The notes under the pieces were generated by a model, which saw only the letters and a list, made by a program, of their open reading frames with translations, was not told where the DNA came from and made no database searches. A DNA stretch of 64,000 nucleotides from assembly GCF_963675165.1 (NCBI RefSeq), contig NC_087377.1, forward strand, positions 10,092,632 through 10,156,631, written 5' to 3'. Position numbers and translations under genes: made by a program. The stretch comes from Halichondria panicea. Taxonomy: Eukaryota; Porifera; Demospongiae; Suberitida; Halichondriidae. Positions 23,201 through 35,244 of the stretch are shown here, in pieces. The stretch's first letter is position 1; each line of letters opens with the position of its first letter.

Positions 23201-24580
23201 TACTGCAACACAGACGAGGCGTTAATTCGACTTTCTGTGTACATTCCTTAACTTTTCCAGTAACATAAAAAAAACAGCTGTAAAACTGCATGTGAGGACC
23301 ATTACCACATTGACCATCGTCATCGACATTGATCATCAAGTGAATAAGGTCAAATTGACATCGATCGTGATATCGGTATCGATCATCGCGACATCGACAT
23401 TAAACATCAAATGAACAAGGTCAATGATATATATAATTCTTAGACATGAATTTTGTCCTCTATGGCGCTCCATATACGTACGCATCAATCTATGTGTAAA
23501 TGGAAAATCCATTGTCAAAAATCGCATTAGAAATCGATCTTCAAAAATCAATTTTATATTGGATGCATACACCAATTTACATTCTGCATGAATTTTGTCG
23601 CAAACGGCATTCCATACTAGTCTCGCGGGCCATACTTCGAAAACATACTACGTATTGGTGACTATAGCCAGGTTTTCATGTTGAGTTCAAAACGATGGTA
23701 TTTTAAGCATTTTCACACAAAAATGTACCACAAGCATTCAAAAGGGGTGTCGTTTACAATCGTCTGCCCTTGCTAAGAAGTTGACAAGCTCCACTGAGTG
23801 TACTGTTGGTTGTACAATCAGGCACTCTAAAGGATCAAGACTCACTGTATTGCTTTCTTATATAGCTGATGGATATAGCTGCAGTCAACAGAGTGAATAG
23901 GGAGCCCAACAGTTGGAAAAACTAGGGTTTCATTATTCCAGGCAGAAATAGCGAAGACCTCTTCTCTCCAGAGTTACTGAACGTGATATGGGGGCAGAAA
24001 TCAGTGCAATATATTTGTATGCTCAGCTCTACAGATCTAGATCTACAATCAATAATACTGTAAGCTCAAATTAAGTTATACTTGTGACAACCAACCTGAA
24101 AACCTCCAGTCAATCGTATAGCCACATGGCATGGTTATATACGCATGTGAAATATAATATTATTATATATTGCATTTAAAATATCGCATCCAAAAACAGT
24201 AAAATCCCTGAAAACGTTATAATCACAGCTCTAATTACTAATATTCATATCTACAGCTAAAGTTTTTCAACTGGCTTCACTTCAAACTTCACTTCAATTC
24301 TTCTGACCATTTGTAAAGCCGATTGCTTCTGAAAGAGACTTAGATAGTAAAATTATAGTCCAAAAATCATTATTAATTTTATGTAAATCACAGCTCTAGC
24401 AACTGTACTACCCGCTATTTGGTCAAACAATGTTGTGTCTTCCGTTAGCTAAGCACTAGTGGTTTTGTGGAGGATTGCATGCTAACCCACGAACATAGCA
24501 AAAATTAAACCCCTTAAAAATGTCACGTTATAAAACCCATTTTCACTGTTCTCAACCTCTGGTTCTTATCAATGAAGCAT
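23201..24580. other. Spacer in block S, no gene seen
   Basis: 23300-23430 has a twice-repeated unit rich in GACATCGAT/ATCGATGTC-type half-palindromes ending in GAACAAGGTCA. The remainder is AT-rich without supportable exons. 24530-24570 is a short copy of 22470-22520 (AACCCATTTTCACTGTTCTC). Confidence 0.5.
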
Positions 24581-27304
24581 CTATAACCCATTCCTTGACT
24601 TCTTACCTGCAATGCAGTACTTCTTCCCTCCCCCGGTCTTGCATCGCCTGATACAGTAGAAACAGCCTATGATGGCCAACACCAAGGCAACGGTACCTAC
24701 CACCGAGCCCACAATGGTGACACCTATCACGGCCTCCTGGGACAGTATCATGCTGGAGTCAGCTGTGCATGGGGGAATAGGATGTGAGTCACTTGCTACT
24801 TCAGTTTCACTTTTAATTAAACACACGTAAACGGATTCATGCATGGTACTGCAACTCCCTCACTACGTATAAACCCATTTACTGATAATTAAACAAAAAT
24901 GTGCGGCTGGCTGCCTATATAATTATATCTTTTACAGTAATACCAACAACCAAATGAGGCTTTAGAGCACAATAAATAAGTCACGTTGTAAAAAATAGAT
25001 GGTCGCAATAATTATTGTAAGTCTAGCTGAGAATTGTCAGGGGGCCTGTATCATAGCAACGTTCGTAGGTTACGCTTACGATTATAATATCATTGTGAGT
25101 GAATTCAAATTTGAACGATATGCACGCAAACTATCCATGTCATTTGTAACCAATACTAGGACCATAACACATCACCAAGGATATTAAACAAAACTGTTCG
25201 CGGCTCAAAGAGCAGTTTGCCTCAGGTTCTTTGAAAGTCAACGGGAAACCTTTGAGAGTGCACATTCTCAAAAGCAACTCAATCCTCATATAAAAGCACC
25301 GGTACTTATAATTGCCATCACTCTCTCTTAGCTACTCACCCGTGTTGAATGTAAACAGACTGCTTTGTTCCCCCGCACCGCCAGCGTTGACCCCGTAAGC
25401 CACAGCTGTGTACTGTGTTCCCGGGCTCAACCCACCAACAGTCACTTCAACCACCTCCCCTCGTGAGAATGCTCCAGTACGATTACTCATAGCAACTAGT
25501 TGGGTACTATCACGTATCTCCACAACGATATATTCTATTGGCTCTGTGGCTATTTCTGACAGCGTCACTTGCAGAATGATGTAGGTCTCCGTGATGGACA
25601 TTTGCACAGTCGGGGCCCCAGGGAGAACTGGGAGAGGAGAAGATTATAACTAAGAGTAAGATCTACGCTATTACACACTATACAATGTTTTGTTCATTGT
25701 TTTTGTACAATGTCATAGTCTCAAACAAATGTTGCCGCTGTAATTGCAATATTTGCATGCATAGGCATCAGTAGAATCTCACATAAATTATTATCGTATA
25801 GCGGATTATGTTGTACTTTTGTACACGAGTATTAATCCGAAAATTAAAACAGCGAAATTGTTATAATTATAATTATTATGTGCAATAGGTGCTACGTTAC
25901 TATTCTGAGCTGTTAGAATAAATGTAGTTCATCCGAAAATGTGCACCAACGAAAATTACTCGCTATACGGTACACCAATTTAAACCAAGGGCTTAAAAAG
26001 AGAAAAGGACATGCAACTTACTATCTACCCTATGTCTTCATGTCAGAGGCAGGATATACTACCAGTAGTGGCGGCAGAAGTCAAGCATTCGCGCACGGGG
26101 AATGTCTAAAAATAGTAACAGTATGAAGTTGGATGATTGAGTTGCATACCCTCTTCTCCTTATAAGCCCTTGTTTAAACAAAGCATATCCACTAGTACTG
26201 ACTTACTGAAGCTCTGTCTAGTGCTGGCCGCCATTGTCAGAGATCGCTGGTTTGTGAGAGATACAGAGAACTCCAAGTCAGTCGAATACTCCAAACTCTT
26301 GACCTTGTCACTGACCACCATTCCCGTCAATGTGTTCCGGGACGTTGATCGCACGTCACTGACCGGGAAAGTACGTCCATTGACTGATAAAGAGATGGTA
26401 GTGATGTCACCTCCTCCAGTGTAGTGCAGGTCAAAGGTGAGGCTTAAAGCAGTCGAGTTGAGACGTTGAACATCAGCAGAGATGATGAGGGGAGCTGTGC
26501 AGTGGAGACAAGCTCACCATAATTGGTAGCTTCTAAACACATGGCGTATGGTAAATTTTGCATTGTAAAAAGCTAAAATTTTACCAAAGGATTATCTAGT
26601 AAAGGGACATCCAAATGCACTAACCTGCTGCAGGAGTGGTGAACACTACAGGATCAGTGCTGACACTCCCGTCCACATTGGCAGCTGTCAGAGAGAGAGT
26701 GTAATCATTACCAGGCTCCACCTCAAAAACAAAGATCTCACTGACTGAGGAGGGCACCTGTAGTGACCAGGGAAACAATAATTATTATTTTTTTTGATAA
26801 ATTAAATTGAGGCACGTAGAGGTCCTGGGTTATAGCAGTCGGTCAGTGTGTTCGTGTGTCTGATTCTAAACAAATGGGAGGCTCCAGTTTATGAATGCTT
26901 AGTTTCTTTGCTGAATCTGCTGTGATCTTATAGTCTCTGTTCCAAATTGCAAGGCCTAGCTCCAGCTGGGGATCAATTTAAAAAACACTGTCCTAATATT
27001 TATTAACCTAATTATTATACCTATTACTGTTTAATTACAGTTGGCCTTTCGCCATTTAAAATAAGGTTCCCCATGCACTGTACATGTGCACAGATGTTAC
27101 TTAATACCATGTTACCTGAATGATGGCAGGAGACGGTTGGGAGACGGTAATTAATGAACAGGGTGGAGGCTTGTTGATCGGGTGTGGTGTGAGTGAGAGT
27201 CCATGTGATATTGTAACGTGTTGTATTGATACTAGCGACTGTTAGTGAAGTCGGTAGAGCAGGCGGTACTATCGGAGGAGGTGGAGAAAGCATTACATCG
27301 CTGT
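24581..27304 (-). pseudogene. Receptor H: truncated fn3 x3 + TM gene in block S
   Basis: Exons: 27116-27304 and 26625-26757 (fn3 in two exons), 26207-26494 (fn3-like), 25340-25627 (typical fn3, SPGTQYTAVAYGVNAGG), 24581-24762 (TM VTIVGSVVGTVALVLAIIGC, then a short Cys/Lys tail, stop at 24581). The first exon is 189 nt against 185 in the S' copy. The extra four bases (TTAATTACC for TTAACG) shift frame. There is no signal peptide or Ig exon upstream, because the kinase exons 27466-28467 begin 160 bp away. I read H as a 5'-truncated dead copy of the 3' half of receptor J. Confidence 0.75.
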
Positions 27305-27465
27305 CTGAATGCTACAGTTTATATGCGCTATATAATTTATAGTCTATATAGTCCAGGGCATGCAAACTACCATAATACAGTATACACGCATGCATTAGAG
27401 GTGTTCATACATGTAGAGGTGTTATTTTACGCACATGTACTACAGGATTGGCAAAACGCACGCTT

Positions 27466-28467
27466 CTATTGATTTACGTATCTACAATCAAGATAATCCA
27501 GAACTTTCTCCAACTTGGCTGCTAGCTCATCGAAGGATGGCCTCTCTTCACAATCCCTGTACCAACAGCTGGTCATCAGCGAGACCCTGTAATAACACAA
27601 TCATTATCATAGTTACATAACCAACGCCAATGTTACCCAACACAACGTTACAATCACAGCCTTATAGTATAATTATAGGCTGCCTTGACAAAACAATAAC
27701 GTTTTCAAGAGGTGAACATGAATGTAAATTTCCTGCTAGTATAAACAAGTGTATAATAATTACATTCGATCTGTTGAGCAGGCAGTTCTTGCCCTCTCTG
27801 AGTAGAGCCACCATGGACATTGGGTCCACTCCAGGGTAGGGAGTCCGGCCACTACTGAATACCTCCCACACAGTCACACCATATATATACATACAACCAC
27901 TGGACTGTATTATTGAGAATACAATAACAAGGCTAGTCGAAATGTCAAGCAAGTATATCGTGTCAAGCTTTAAAGAGTATATAGACCATGTGTAAGTGTA
28001 GTCTAGAACATCAGAAAGTATTACATTCTGTAGCTCAATCTGTTCAAGGACTGGTTGGTAAGATAACTATATATAACAACTTACCACGTCAGTCTTCTCG
28101 TTGAAGATGACATCATTTAATTTTAGACTCTCCACTGCTAACCATTTGTACGGCAGTTGGACTCCCTCAGTTTGACTCTGTCTGAAGTATCCTTGCGCAT
28201 ACATGTCCTCAGCTAGACCAAAATCACCAACTTTGAGGTTACCATCAATTTTGAATCCAACATATGAGGATTAAAGACTGTGATTGCATTGTGATGATTA
28301 GATATGTGCGAATCATCATGTTACTGTGCAAGTACACTAACTAATTCAGTGTCTCACATGCAGTTCCTGGCAGCCAGGTCTCAATAAACGAAATTGTGCT
28401 AAGAATGCATGATACACCATTCCAAGAGCTATCTGATGACAAATTTTCAACAGCAGCTTCCTCACAG
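27466..28467 (-). pseudogene. Receptor tyrosine kinase, 3' exons of the kinase domain, broken
   Basis: Four exons: 28358-28467 (KICHQIALGM, then DLAARNC shifted in frame), 28085-28260 (KVGDFGLAEDMYAQGYF, then LPYKWLAVESL), about 27780-27890 (YGVTVWEVFSSGRTPYPGV) and 27466-27586 (LMTSCWYRDCEERPSFDEL, stop). DFG, the activation-loop Tyr and the WLAVESL motif identify a receptor-type tyrosine kinase. Damage: four bases are missing at the catalytic-loop HRD (TTTATT-GAGACCTGG), the acceptor before exon 28260 reads CATAT instead of AG, and the Trp-Ser before YGVTVW is lost. The ATP-binding lobe and ectodomain are absent from the window. Confidence 0.8.
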
Positions 28468-28468
28468 C

Positions 28469-28866
<398 letters not shown>

Positions 28867-29189
28867 TGCATGACAGTGCAATGATCAAGATAAAAGAAGC
28901 AAGTATGAAAAATGCTGCAACTTTCACAACGAAGGAATTTATTCACTGTATCAAACCTACAAGATCGTGTACCATCTAGAATTTCTAACGTACTACACTT
29001 CCACCCTGCAGGGCTATGGTGTGATATTATAGTGTCAAAATTAGGGTGATTGCAATTTTTCAATGAGGGTGCATGTGTTTTCATACATTGAGGGTGCTTT
29101 CTAATCTTATGAGGGTGTACTTTCTGCCAGTGAGGGTGCTTGCTATTTTATAATCATACGACCTCTTTTCTTCGAGCCAGTGATTCTGA
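28867..29189. other. Upstream of kinase exons, no gene seen
   Basis: No N-lobe kinase motif (GxGxxG, VAVK) is found on the minus strand here. 29040-29150 has three loose GAGGGTGC repeats. The missing part of the kinase gene is therefore not close by. Confidence 0.4.
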
Positions 29190-29610
29190 GTGTGTACCAT
29201 GATCTAAAACAAAGCTGGGAAAGTCTCTCGCTTGCGAGACTGTGTACTATGATGTAAGTAAACACAAGGGGGAGAGTCCCTTGCTTGCAATAATACTACA
29301 CCACACATGCAATGTGCAAACAAGAGTCCCTCCTTGCATGCTCCCTAGCTAGACCTCAAACAATGTGAAAGTTGCTATGATTGGCCGGGGTAAATACCAA
29401 AAGCTAGCTTAGCTACTTAGCAGCGTGCGAGGACATGCAGCCTGAGGAGTATGTCAATCTGCCATAACATCAATCTCGTGCATGATATATTCTTTAAAGC
29501 ACTTTGTGGTGCTGCACTTTAGCGACTCGCAAATTGCATGTGTGGTTTAGTATTATTGCAAGCAAGGGACTCCCCCTCCCAGCCTTTACTTACATCATGA
29601 TACACATGCA
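29190..29610. mobile_element. MITE with TIR around TGTACTATGATGTAAGTAAA
   Basis: 29232-29300 (GATGTAAGTAAACACAAGGG, GAGTCCCTTGCTTGCAATAA) is mirrored at 29535-29605 (TTATTGCAAGCAAGGGACTC, TTTACTTACATCATG). No coding content. Confidence 0.7.
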
Positions 29611-29697
29611 GTCCCAGAAGAGGTACGACAGGCGCAGTGAATACTAATTATCTAAAAACTAAAGTTACGGCAATGGAAAGAGTATGTTAACTAACAT

Positions 29698-30139
29698 AAA
29701 GATGGCGACATTTTGTAGGTAAGAGAAATTGAGCCTGAGAGGTCATGTGCCTCGTGAAAGCGATCGTAAATCTGAGGAAAATGCCCATGGTCAGGATTGT
29801 AGTTGTCTGGAAACTGGTTGCAGAATGTCATGATGATCCTTGTACACAGAGGAAAAGCTTCTCAAGAAACTTACTTACTTACTTACTTAGTCAGTCACCG
29901 TTTGCGGTGAAATGCGGTAATAGTGAACTTTTTCAAATGTCAATATCTATGCATGTGAACATTTTTATAATGTCATAACATATATACATGCACAAGAAGA
30001 GCTGCTGCATCTATCAGGGTAGTTAGTTTCCAGATCTGATGCTCCCCTGCAGAGATAGAATAGTTTAAACATAGGTGAAAATATGTCAAATTGTTAAAAT
30101 TGCTACAAAAGTGGTGCCAATCCTAGTTAAAGCCTACCG
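29698..30139. repeat. Left arm of inverted repeat (mate 39949-40423)
   Basis: Runs from CTACCTCTT-adjacent GGCGACATTTTGTAGGTAAG to AAAGCCTACCGGCTTTAAC and recurs reverse-complemented at 39949-40423. The arms differ mainly in an ACTT/AAGT tetranucleotide tract (about 5 units here, about 11 in the mate). The same open frame lies in both arms, but I do not recognise it as a gene. Confidence 0.85.
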
Positions 30140-30608
30140 GCTTTAACAATAGCAACACGAGGATTTCTCATGTTATATCTGTTTTATATCACGACGACCA
30201 TTACCACATTCTGTTCAGTCCCTGCCGTGTTATGTAATAGATATAACATGAGACCGAGTGTTGTATGGAATATACAGGCACAAGCCCGAAGGCTACGACC
30301 GTGTAATATAAATAATATAACACGGCAGGGACTTGTATAACTATTATAACACCCTAGTAACCTTGACAACGGGATATAAATAAAGTATATACATGGCATG
30401 GTATAGATGTTTCCCTCATACTTCACACTTGGCAAGAGAGACATGCACATGGAAAATACTCAATAGAGGACATTGTGGTTTAGTTGCCAGTATAGCAAAT
30501 TATGTATAGAATGAAAATGAATTTGTATAATAATGAGATTCAAGGTAAAGATCTATACAGAAAGAAATGGATATTGCAAAAGCAAACACACACACACACA
30601 CACAGTGA

Positions 30609-30786
30609 CTATGAGTTGGTCTTCATAGCTATAAGTCCTCTCATAATGTCAAAAGAGTTGCCATCAGGTTGCAAGCTCAGCTCCTGTCTATCCTCTCTCC
30701 TCCGCACCAGTAGGTAGCCATACTGATCGATACCAGTGATAACAGCTTCAGCATGACCGTAGTTACTCAGCCGAACCACAGAGCCA
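30609..30786 (-). CDS. HLCS: Last exon of a biotin-protein ligase (holocarboxylase synthetase)
   Basis: The minus-strand exon starts after TATAG and ends in a stop at 30609. It reads VVRLSNYGHAEAVITGIDQY, then GYLLV and LQPDGNSFDIMRGLI. G-[IL]-D-x-x-G-[YF]-L-x-V followed by x-P-D-G-N-S-F-D is the C-terminal SH3-like domain of eukaryotic biotin-protein ligases, which attach biotin to carboxylases. No other exon of the enzyme is found upstream: the next 2.4 kb are G-tracts and satellites, and then an unrelated PH-domain start. It is therefore an orphan exon, or the gene has a very long, repeat-filled intron. Confidence 0.65.
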
Positions 30787-30793
30787 CTATAGT

Positions 30794-30827
30794 GTATGTG
30801 TGTGTGTGGGGGGGGGGGGGGGGGGGG
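30794..30827. repeat. (GT)n followed by a 20-G run
   Basis: GTATGTGTGTGTGTG then about 20 consecutive G at 30808-30827, directly upstream of the ligase exon acceptor. The inverted copy has (C)n at about 34132-34144. Confidence 0.95.
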
Positions 30828-31044
30828 CGTAAATAGTGGCTTTAGTAGATTTGATGCATGTACATAAGAGTTCAGAGACTGTGTCCGACCCTCTACACCA
30901 GGCTGACATAAGGTACAGCTTGTATCACATAATAACAGGTTGTAAATAGACTTCAGCTATAATTATAGGGACATGAGATTGCAACCTATTAACCATGAAT
31001 TAATATGATGACCCTGTGCAACTTGTAACAATCAAGTGTATCAC

Positions 31045-31760
31045 ACGATAGATGTTGGAGAAAAACGCAAGGCCTTGATTCGATGGATTTCGACTATTCA
31101 CAAAACTAGTATCTAAACACATTATTGGAAAGGTATTTTCGAGATCTACAGATGGCATCAATTAGTTTTGAAATTGGACAAAGAGAACTAAAGTTATAGG
31201 CTCTCAAAGATAGCTATCAAACAGGCTGAATGTTGGTGAAAAACGCAAGGCTATAGCCTTTGCTTTTGATGGATTTTGACTTTTCACAAAAGTAGTATAT
31301 AAACACATTATTGGAAAGGTATTTTCGAGATCTACAGAATGCATCAATTAGTTTTGAAATTGGACAAAGAGAACTAAAGTTATAGGCTCTCAAAGATAGC
31401 TACCAAACAGGCTGAATGTTGGTGAAAAACGCAAGGCTATAGCCTTTGCTTTTGATGGATTTCGACTATTCACAAAACTAGTATCTAAACACATCATTGG
31501 AAAGGTATTTTCGAGATCTACAGAATGCATCAATTAGTTTTGAAATTGGACAAAGAGAACTAAAGTTATAGGCTCTCAAAGATAGCTATCAAACAGGCTG
31601 AATGTTGGTGAAAAACGCAAGGCTATAGCCTTTGCTTTTGATGGATTTCGACTATTCACAAAACTAGTATCTAAACACATCATTGGAAAGATATTTTCGA
31701 GAGCTACAGAATGCATTAATTAGTTTTGAAATTGGACAAAGAGAACTCAAGTACATGTAT
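31045..31760. repeat. Satellite array 1, about 4 units of ~180 bp
   Basis: Units restart at about 31048, 31229, 31409 and 31589 (GTTGGTGAAAAACGCAAGGC). Each contains TTTGATGGATTTCGACTATT and AAACACATCATTGGAAAGG. Units 2-4 are nearly identical. Confidence 0.95.
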
Positions 31761-31847
31761 AGTATAATTGTGTGTGTGTGGGGGGGGGGGAGGGGGGGGG
31801 ATAGCTTTGCTAGATTTGATACATGTACATACATAGAGTTCAGAGAT

Positions 31848-33025
31848 AAATAAAGAGCAATGTTTAACTCTCAAATTTGCGACGTAGCAACATTTCTCAT
31901 TTTCAGCACATGACCATAGGCTATAATCCATGGTCCCGTCTAGTGTAGCATCTTCCAACAGCCATAAAACTTGAGTTCTGGTGACCCGATTTCAATAATT
32001 TTTTGATATTCTGAAAGCTTAAAAGGAGCTCTTTCAATTGCAATGTTTAACTCTCAAATTTGAGACGTAGCAACATTTCTCATTTTCAGCACATGACCAT
32101 AGGCTATAATCCATGGTCCCGTCTAGTGTAGCATCTTCCAACAGCCATAAAACTTGAGTTCTGGTGACCCGATTTCAATAATTTTTGATATTCTGAAAGC
32201 TTAAAAGGAGCTCTTTCAATTGCAATGTTTAACTCTCAAATTTGCGACGTAGTAACATTTCTCATTTTCAGCACATGACCATAGGCTATAATCCATGGTC
32301 CCGTCTAGTGTAGCATCTTCCAACAGCTATAACTTGAGTTCTGGTGACCCGATTTCAATCATTTTTGATATTCTGAAAGCTTAAAAGGAGCTCTTTCAAA
32401 TGCTATGTTTAACTCTCAAATTTGTGACGTAGCAAAATTTCTCATTTTCAGCACATGACCATAGGCTATAATCCATAGTCCCGTCTAGTGTAGCATCTTC
32501 CAACAGCTATAACTTGAGTTCTGGTGACCCGATTTCAATAATTTTTTGATATTCTGAAAGCTTAAAAGGAGCTCTTTCAATTGCTATGTTTAACTCTCAA
32601 ATTCGCGACGTAGCAAAATTTCTCATTTTTAGCACATGACCCTAGGCTATAATCCATGGTCCCGTCTAGTGTAGCATCTTCCAACAATTATAACTTGAGT
32701 TCTGGTGACCCGATTTCAATAATTTTTTGATATTCTGAAAGCTTAAAAGGAGCTCTTTCAATTGCTATGTTTAACTCTCAAATTTGTGACGTAGCAAAAT
32801 TTCTCATTTTCAGCACATGACCGTGGGCTATAATCCATGGTCCTGTCTGGTGTAGCATCTTCCAACAGCCATAACTTGAGTTCTGGTGACCCGATTTCAA
32901 TAATTTTTTGATATTCTGAAAGCTTAAAAGGAGCTCTTTCAAATGCTATGTTTAACTCTCAAATTTGCGACGTAGCAAAATTTCTCATTTTCAGCTCACA
33001 TGACCGTGGGCTATAATTCATGTCA
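31848..33025. repeat. Satellite array 2, about 6.5 units of ~181 bp
   Basis: Units restart at about 31860, 32043, 32226, 32406, 32587, 32767 and 32948 (TGTTTAACTCTCAAATTTG). Each contains CCATGGTCCCGTCTAGTGTA and CTGAAAGCTTAAAAGGAGCT. It differs in sequence from array 1, but the unit length is nearly the same. Confidence 0.95.
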
Positions 33026-33078
33026 CACACACACACACACGCACGCACGCACGCACGCACGCACACACACACAGAGGG
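33026..33078. repeat. (CA)n/(GCAC)n simple repeat
   Basis: ACACAC tract, about six GCAC units, CACACA tract, then AGAGGGAGAGAGAG. Borders the end of satellite array 2. Confidence 0.95.
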
Positions 33079-33205
33079 AGAGAGAGAAGAAAGCTTTACA
33101 GCAGGAGCTTATGAGAAAGGTTGGTTATACTGACAGTAAAGCTTGTCAATTCAGTATTAGGTACATGCGAGGTATGCACATACATCACCATTATTTCCTG
33201 CTCAC

Positions 33206-33555
33206 CATTTTGGTTTCCATGTTTTTATGGGTAGCTTGAGGCTCTGCTTCATCAGATAACCACACAGCGACTTGGGAGCATCCTGTAACACATACACACG
33301 ACCAATGAACACACTGTGTTTGAATGATAACCATCCCCTATAGGCCTAGCTATAAATGTATGTATATCTTGTTGCTTGTGTGAACGTGTGTGATGTGATA
33401 TTATTTATTGAATGTGTACATGATTTAAATATACTTACAGAGCTTGTAGGCTTTGTGGGGGGTACCATATTCTCTGCAGGGGGTGTAGGGGTGGTTGCCT
33501 CATCCCCCTGTGCAGACTGCTTATTCTTGTCTTGTTGAGGGCTCTCAGTATTCAT
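33206..33555 (-). CDS. 5' end of a PH-domain protein gene (partial)
   Basis: Exon 1, 33439-33555, starts at ATG (MNTESPQQDKNKQSAQGDE), is rich in Pro/Thr and ends phase 0 at GTAAGT. Exon 2, 33206-33282, encodes DAPKSLCGYLMKQSLKLPIK, then TWKPKW and GTGAGC. GYLMKQ-x-x-TWK-x-x-W is the beginning of a pleckstrin homology domain (membrane phosphoinositide binding). The rest of the domain should lie further left but is replaced by satellites, so this is a truncated gene or one with a distant third exon. Confidence 0.5.
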
Positions 33556-34106
33556 GACACCGCTCTTGTGGGGCACTCAGTGATGGAGGTAAGGCTCAGG
33601 CTGTCATGCTCAAGACTAGGCAGAAGTATAGTAAGATGGGTAGCTAGCTAGCTTACTGCACAGTGTTGTACTGTACGTAATAGCTAGTGGTAATGATCGT
33701 GCTTGATAGTAGTGTCAATCAACTCCATAAATGGCACAAGGTAAAGATCCATAGAGAGACAAATGAATAATTATTGCAATACAAATGCACAGTAAGAAAG
33801 GGGGAGGACCTCGGGATGGCAACAAGAGGTTGAGCTAGCTTGGAATTTCTCAAGAGATTGTTGCATTGCAAGGCAGGTTTCCTCCAAGTGGGAACTCATA
33901 GCTTGAGACAGAATGGAGGCACTCACCTCGCTGACGAGAGGTCTGGACTGGACTAGAGGAGGTGCTCTATTACAGTACTGGGTAATACATTCATGTAGTG
34001 TGCAATCTCATGGGTGAAACTATGGTGAAACCTCCTTAGCCTAGTCTTTATTTACCACCTCGATACAAACCCTATAGCTCATGTCAGTGTAGTGAACTTT
34101 ATGCGA
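33556..34106. other. Upstream of the PH-domain gene, no gene seen
   Basis: Probable 5' flank. No TE ends or open frames of note. CTAGCTAGCTAGC-type simple sequence at about 33640. Confidence 0.4.
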
Positions 34107-34330
34107 CTATGCGTACAAAGCCACTATTTACGCCCCCCCCCCCCACACACACACACTATAGTGGCTCTGTGGTTCGGCTGTGTATAACTACAGAGCTACT
34201 CTGAACTCTTTTGACATTATGAGAGGGCTTGTACACTATTAGGTATATGAAGAGTAACTCATAGTCACCGTGTGTGTTGTTCGTATTGCAATATCCATTT
34301 CTTTCTCTATAATTTTCTACATATATTATA
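34107..34330 (+). pseudogene. Inverted, shortened copy of the biotin-ligase last exon
   Basis: Reverse-complement copy of 30570-30840: CACTATAGTGGCTCTGTGG, then a deletion, then AACTCTTTTGACATTATGAG and GAGTAACTCATAGTCACC. The centre of the exon (VITGIDQYGYLLV part) is deleted and stops appear. The flanks, including GCAATATCCATTTCTTTCT, are also inverted copies. Confidence 0.8.
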
Positions 34331-34530
34331 CATGACTAAACCACAATGTCACTACACTGGCTATACTAGTCTATATTTAGTCTATATATTTTCCATGTCC
34401 ATGTCTCTCTCGCCTGGCCTGATTAGCATCAGTAACTGACGTCCATAATTTTAGCCATGCAAGTCTGCAAGGGGTATATATATATATAGTATGCAATAAA
34501 TTCAGTGAACAGTACGATTATGTCTATATG

Positions 34531-34962
34531 TCAGTAACATATTATCAATGCACACACTATAAGACCTATACCTTGCAGCTCAGCCTGCTTGGCCTCTTTC
34601 TCTTTCCAACCACTAGGACAGCCGGTCATTATGAAAGGGGGTACACACAAACCTGCGAGTATGTGTGCATGAAGCATTGTATATTATAGAGATCTACATG
34701 CATGCATGCATGTATACTTAATATAATTATATAGTATCTATATAGCCAGGGTTACACACGCTATAAGGCTATAAGGCTATAAGACGTATATATACTGGCT
34801 TGCAGCGAGGCCTGGGCCTCCGAATAGTATAGGAAGGGAAAACAAGGCCTTTTAGCAACAGTTACTGTGGCATGTGAGTATATAGCACCTACCACCAGCA
34901 GGTGCTCCAGTCACAATAGTTGCAATGGCAACAATGCAAAAGAGCACACAAAGAGTCTTCAT
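34531..34962 (-). CDS. Small secreted protein G
   Basis: Exon 1, 34893-34962: ATG, signal peptide MKTLCVLFCIVAIATIVTGA, donor GTAGGT, phase 1. Exon 2, 34572-34652: LCVPPFIMTGC and GWKEKEAKQAELQ, followed by a usable donor GTATAG. No third exon is found. Reading on gives a stop at 34531, for a peptide of about 65 aa. Exon 2 and both flanking introns are nearly identical to exon 2 of protein F at 35965-36042. Likely secreted. Function unknown. Confidence 0.55.
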
Positions 34963-35244
34963 GATGAATAGATCAGAGTCTATGGTTTTTTAGAATGGCT
35001 GGATATATGTGAATAGCTGACCTATAGATTTAGCATGCAGTCCTTATTTATATACTACACAAAATTCCATGCCCGTGGTTTAATTTCTCATAATGATTAA
35101 CATGATTATAATTAAATCCAAGTCTCTACGTATACACGGTACTTGCTAAACTATAATTTTTCTAAGCATCTCTATAGTTTGATTTCGCTATAATTTAAGG
35201 CTACAGTTGTTCTCAATCAAGTTCGGTCATGCAGCTTTCAAATT

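Larger units (their letters stand above)
19908..27497. repeat. Segmental duplication block S (copy at 43050-51438)
   Basis: Direct repeat of about 7.6 kb, base for base similar over its length with only a few differences per kb and small indels. The right edge is exact: both copies read AAGATAATCCA, then diverge (GAACTTTCTCC here, TTGTTAAACAG at 51439). The left edge is GTTATGAGGAGATACAC in both. Confidence 0.95.

Noticed and set aside
24999..25187. 62-codon plus-strand frame identical in S and S'
   Set aside because: Same reason: recent duplication. It lies in an intron of H/J on the other strand.
31045..33025. CRISPR array
   Set aside because: The repeats are contiguous ~180-bp satellites without spacers, in a eukaryotic context.
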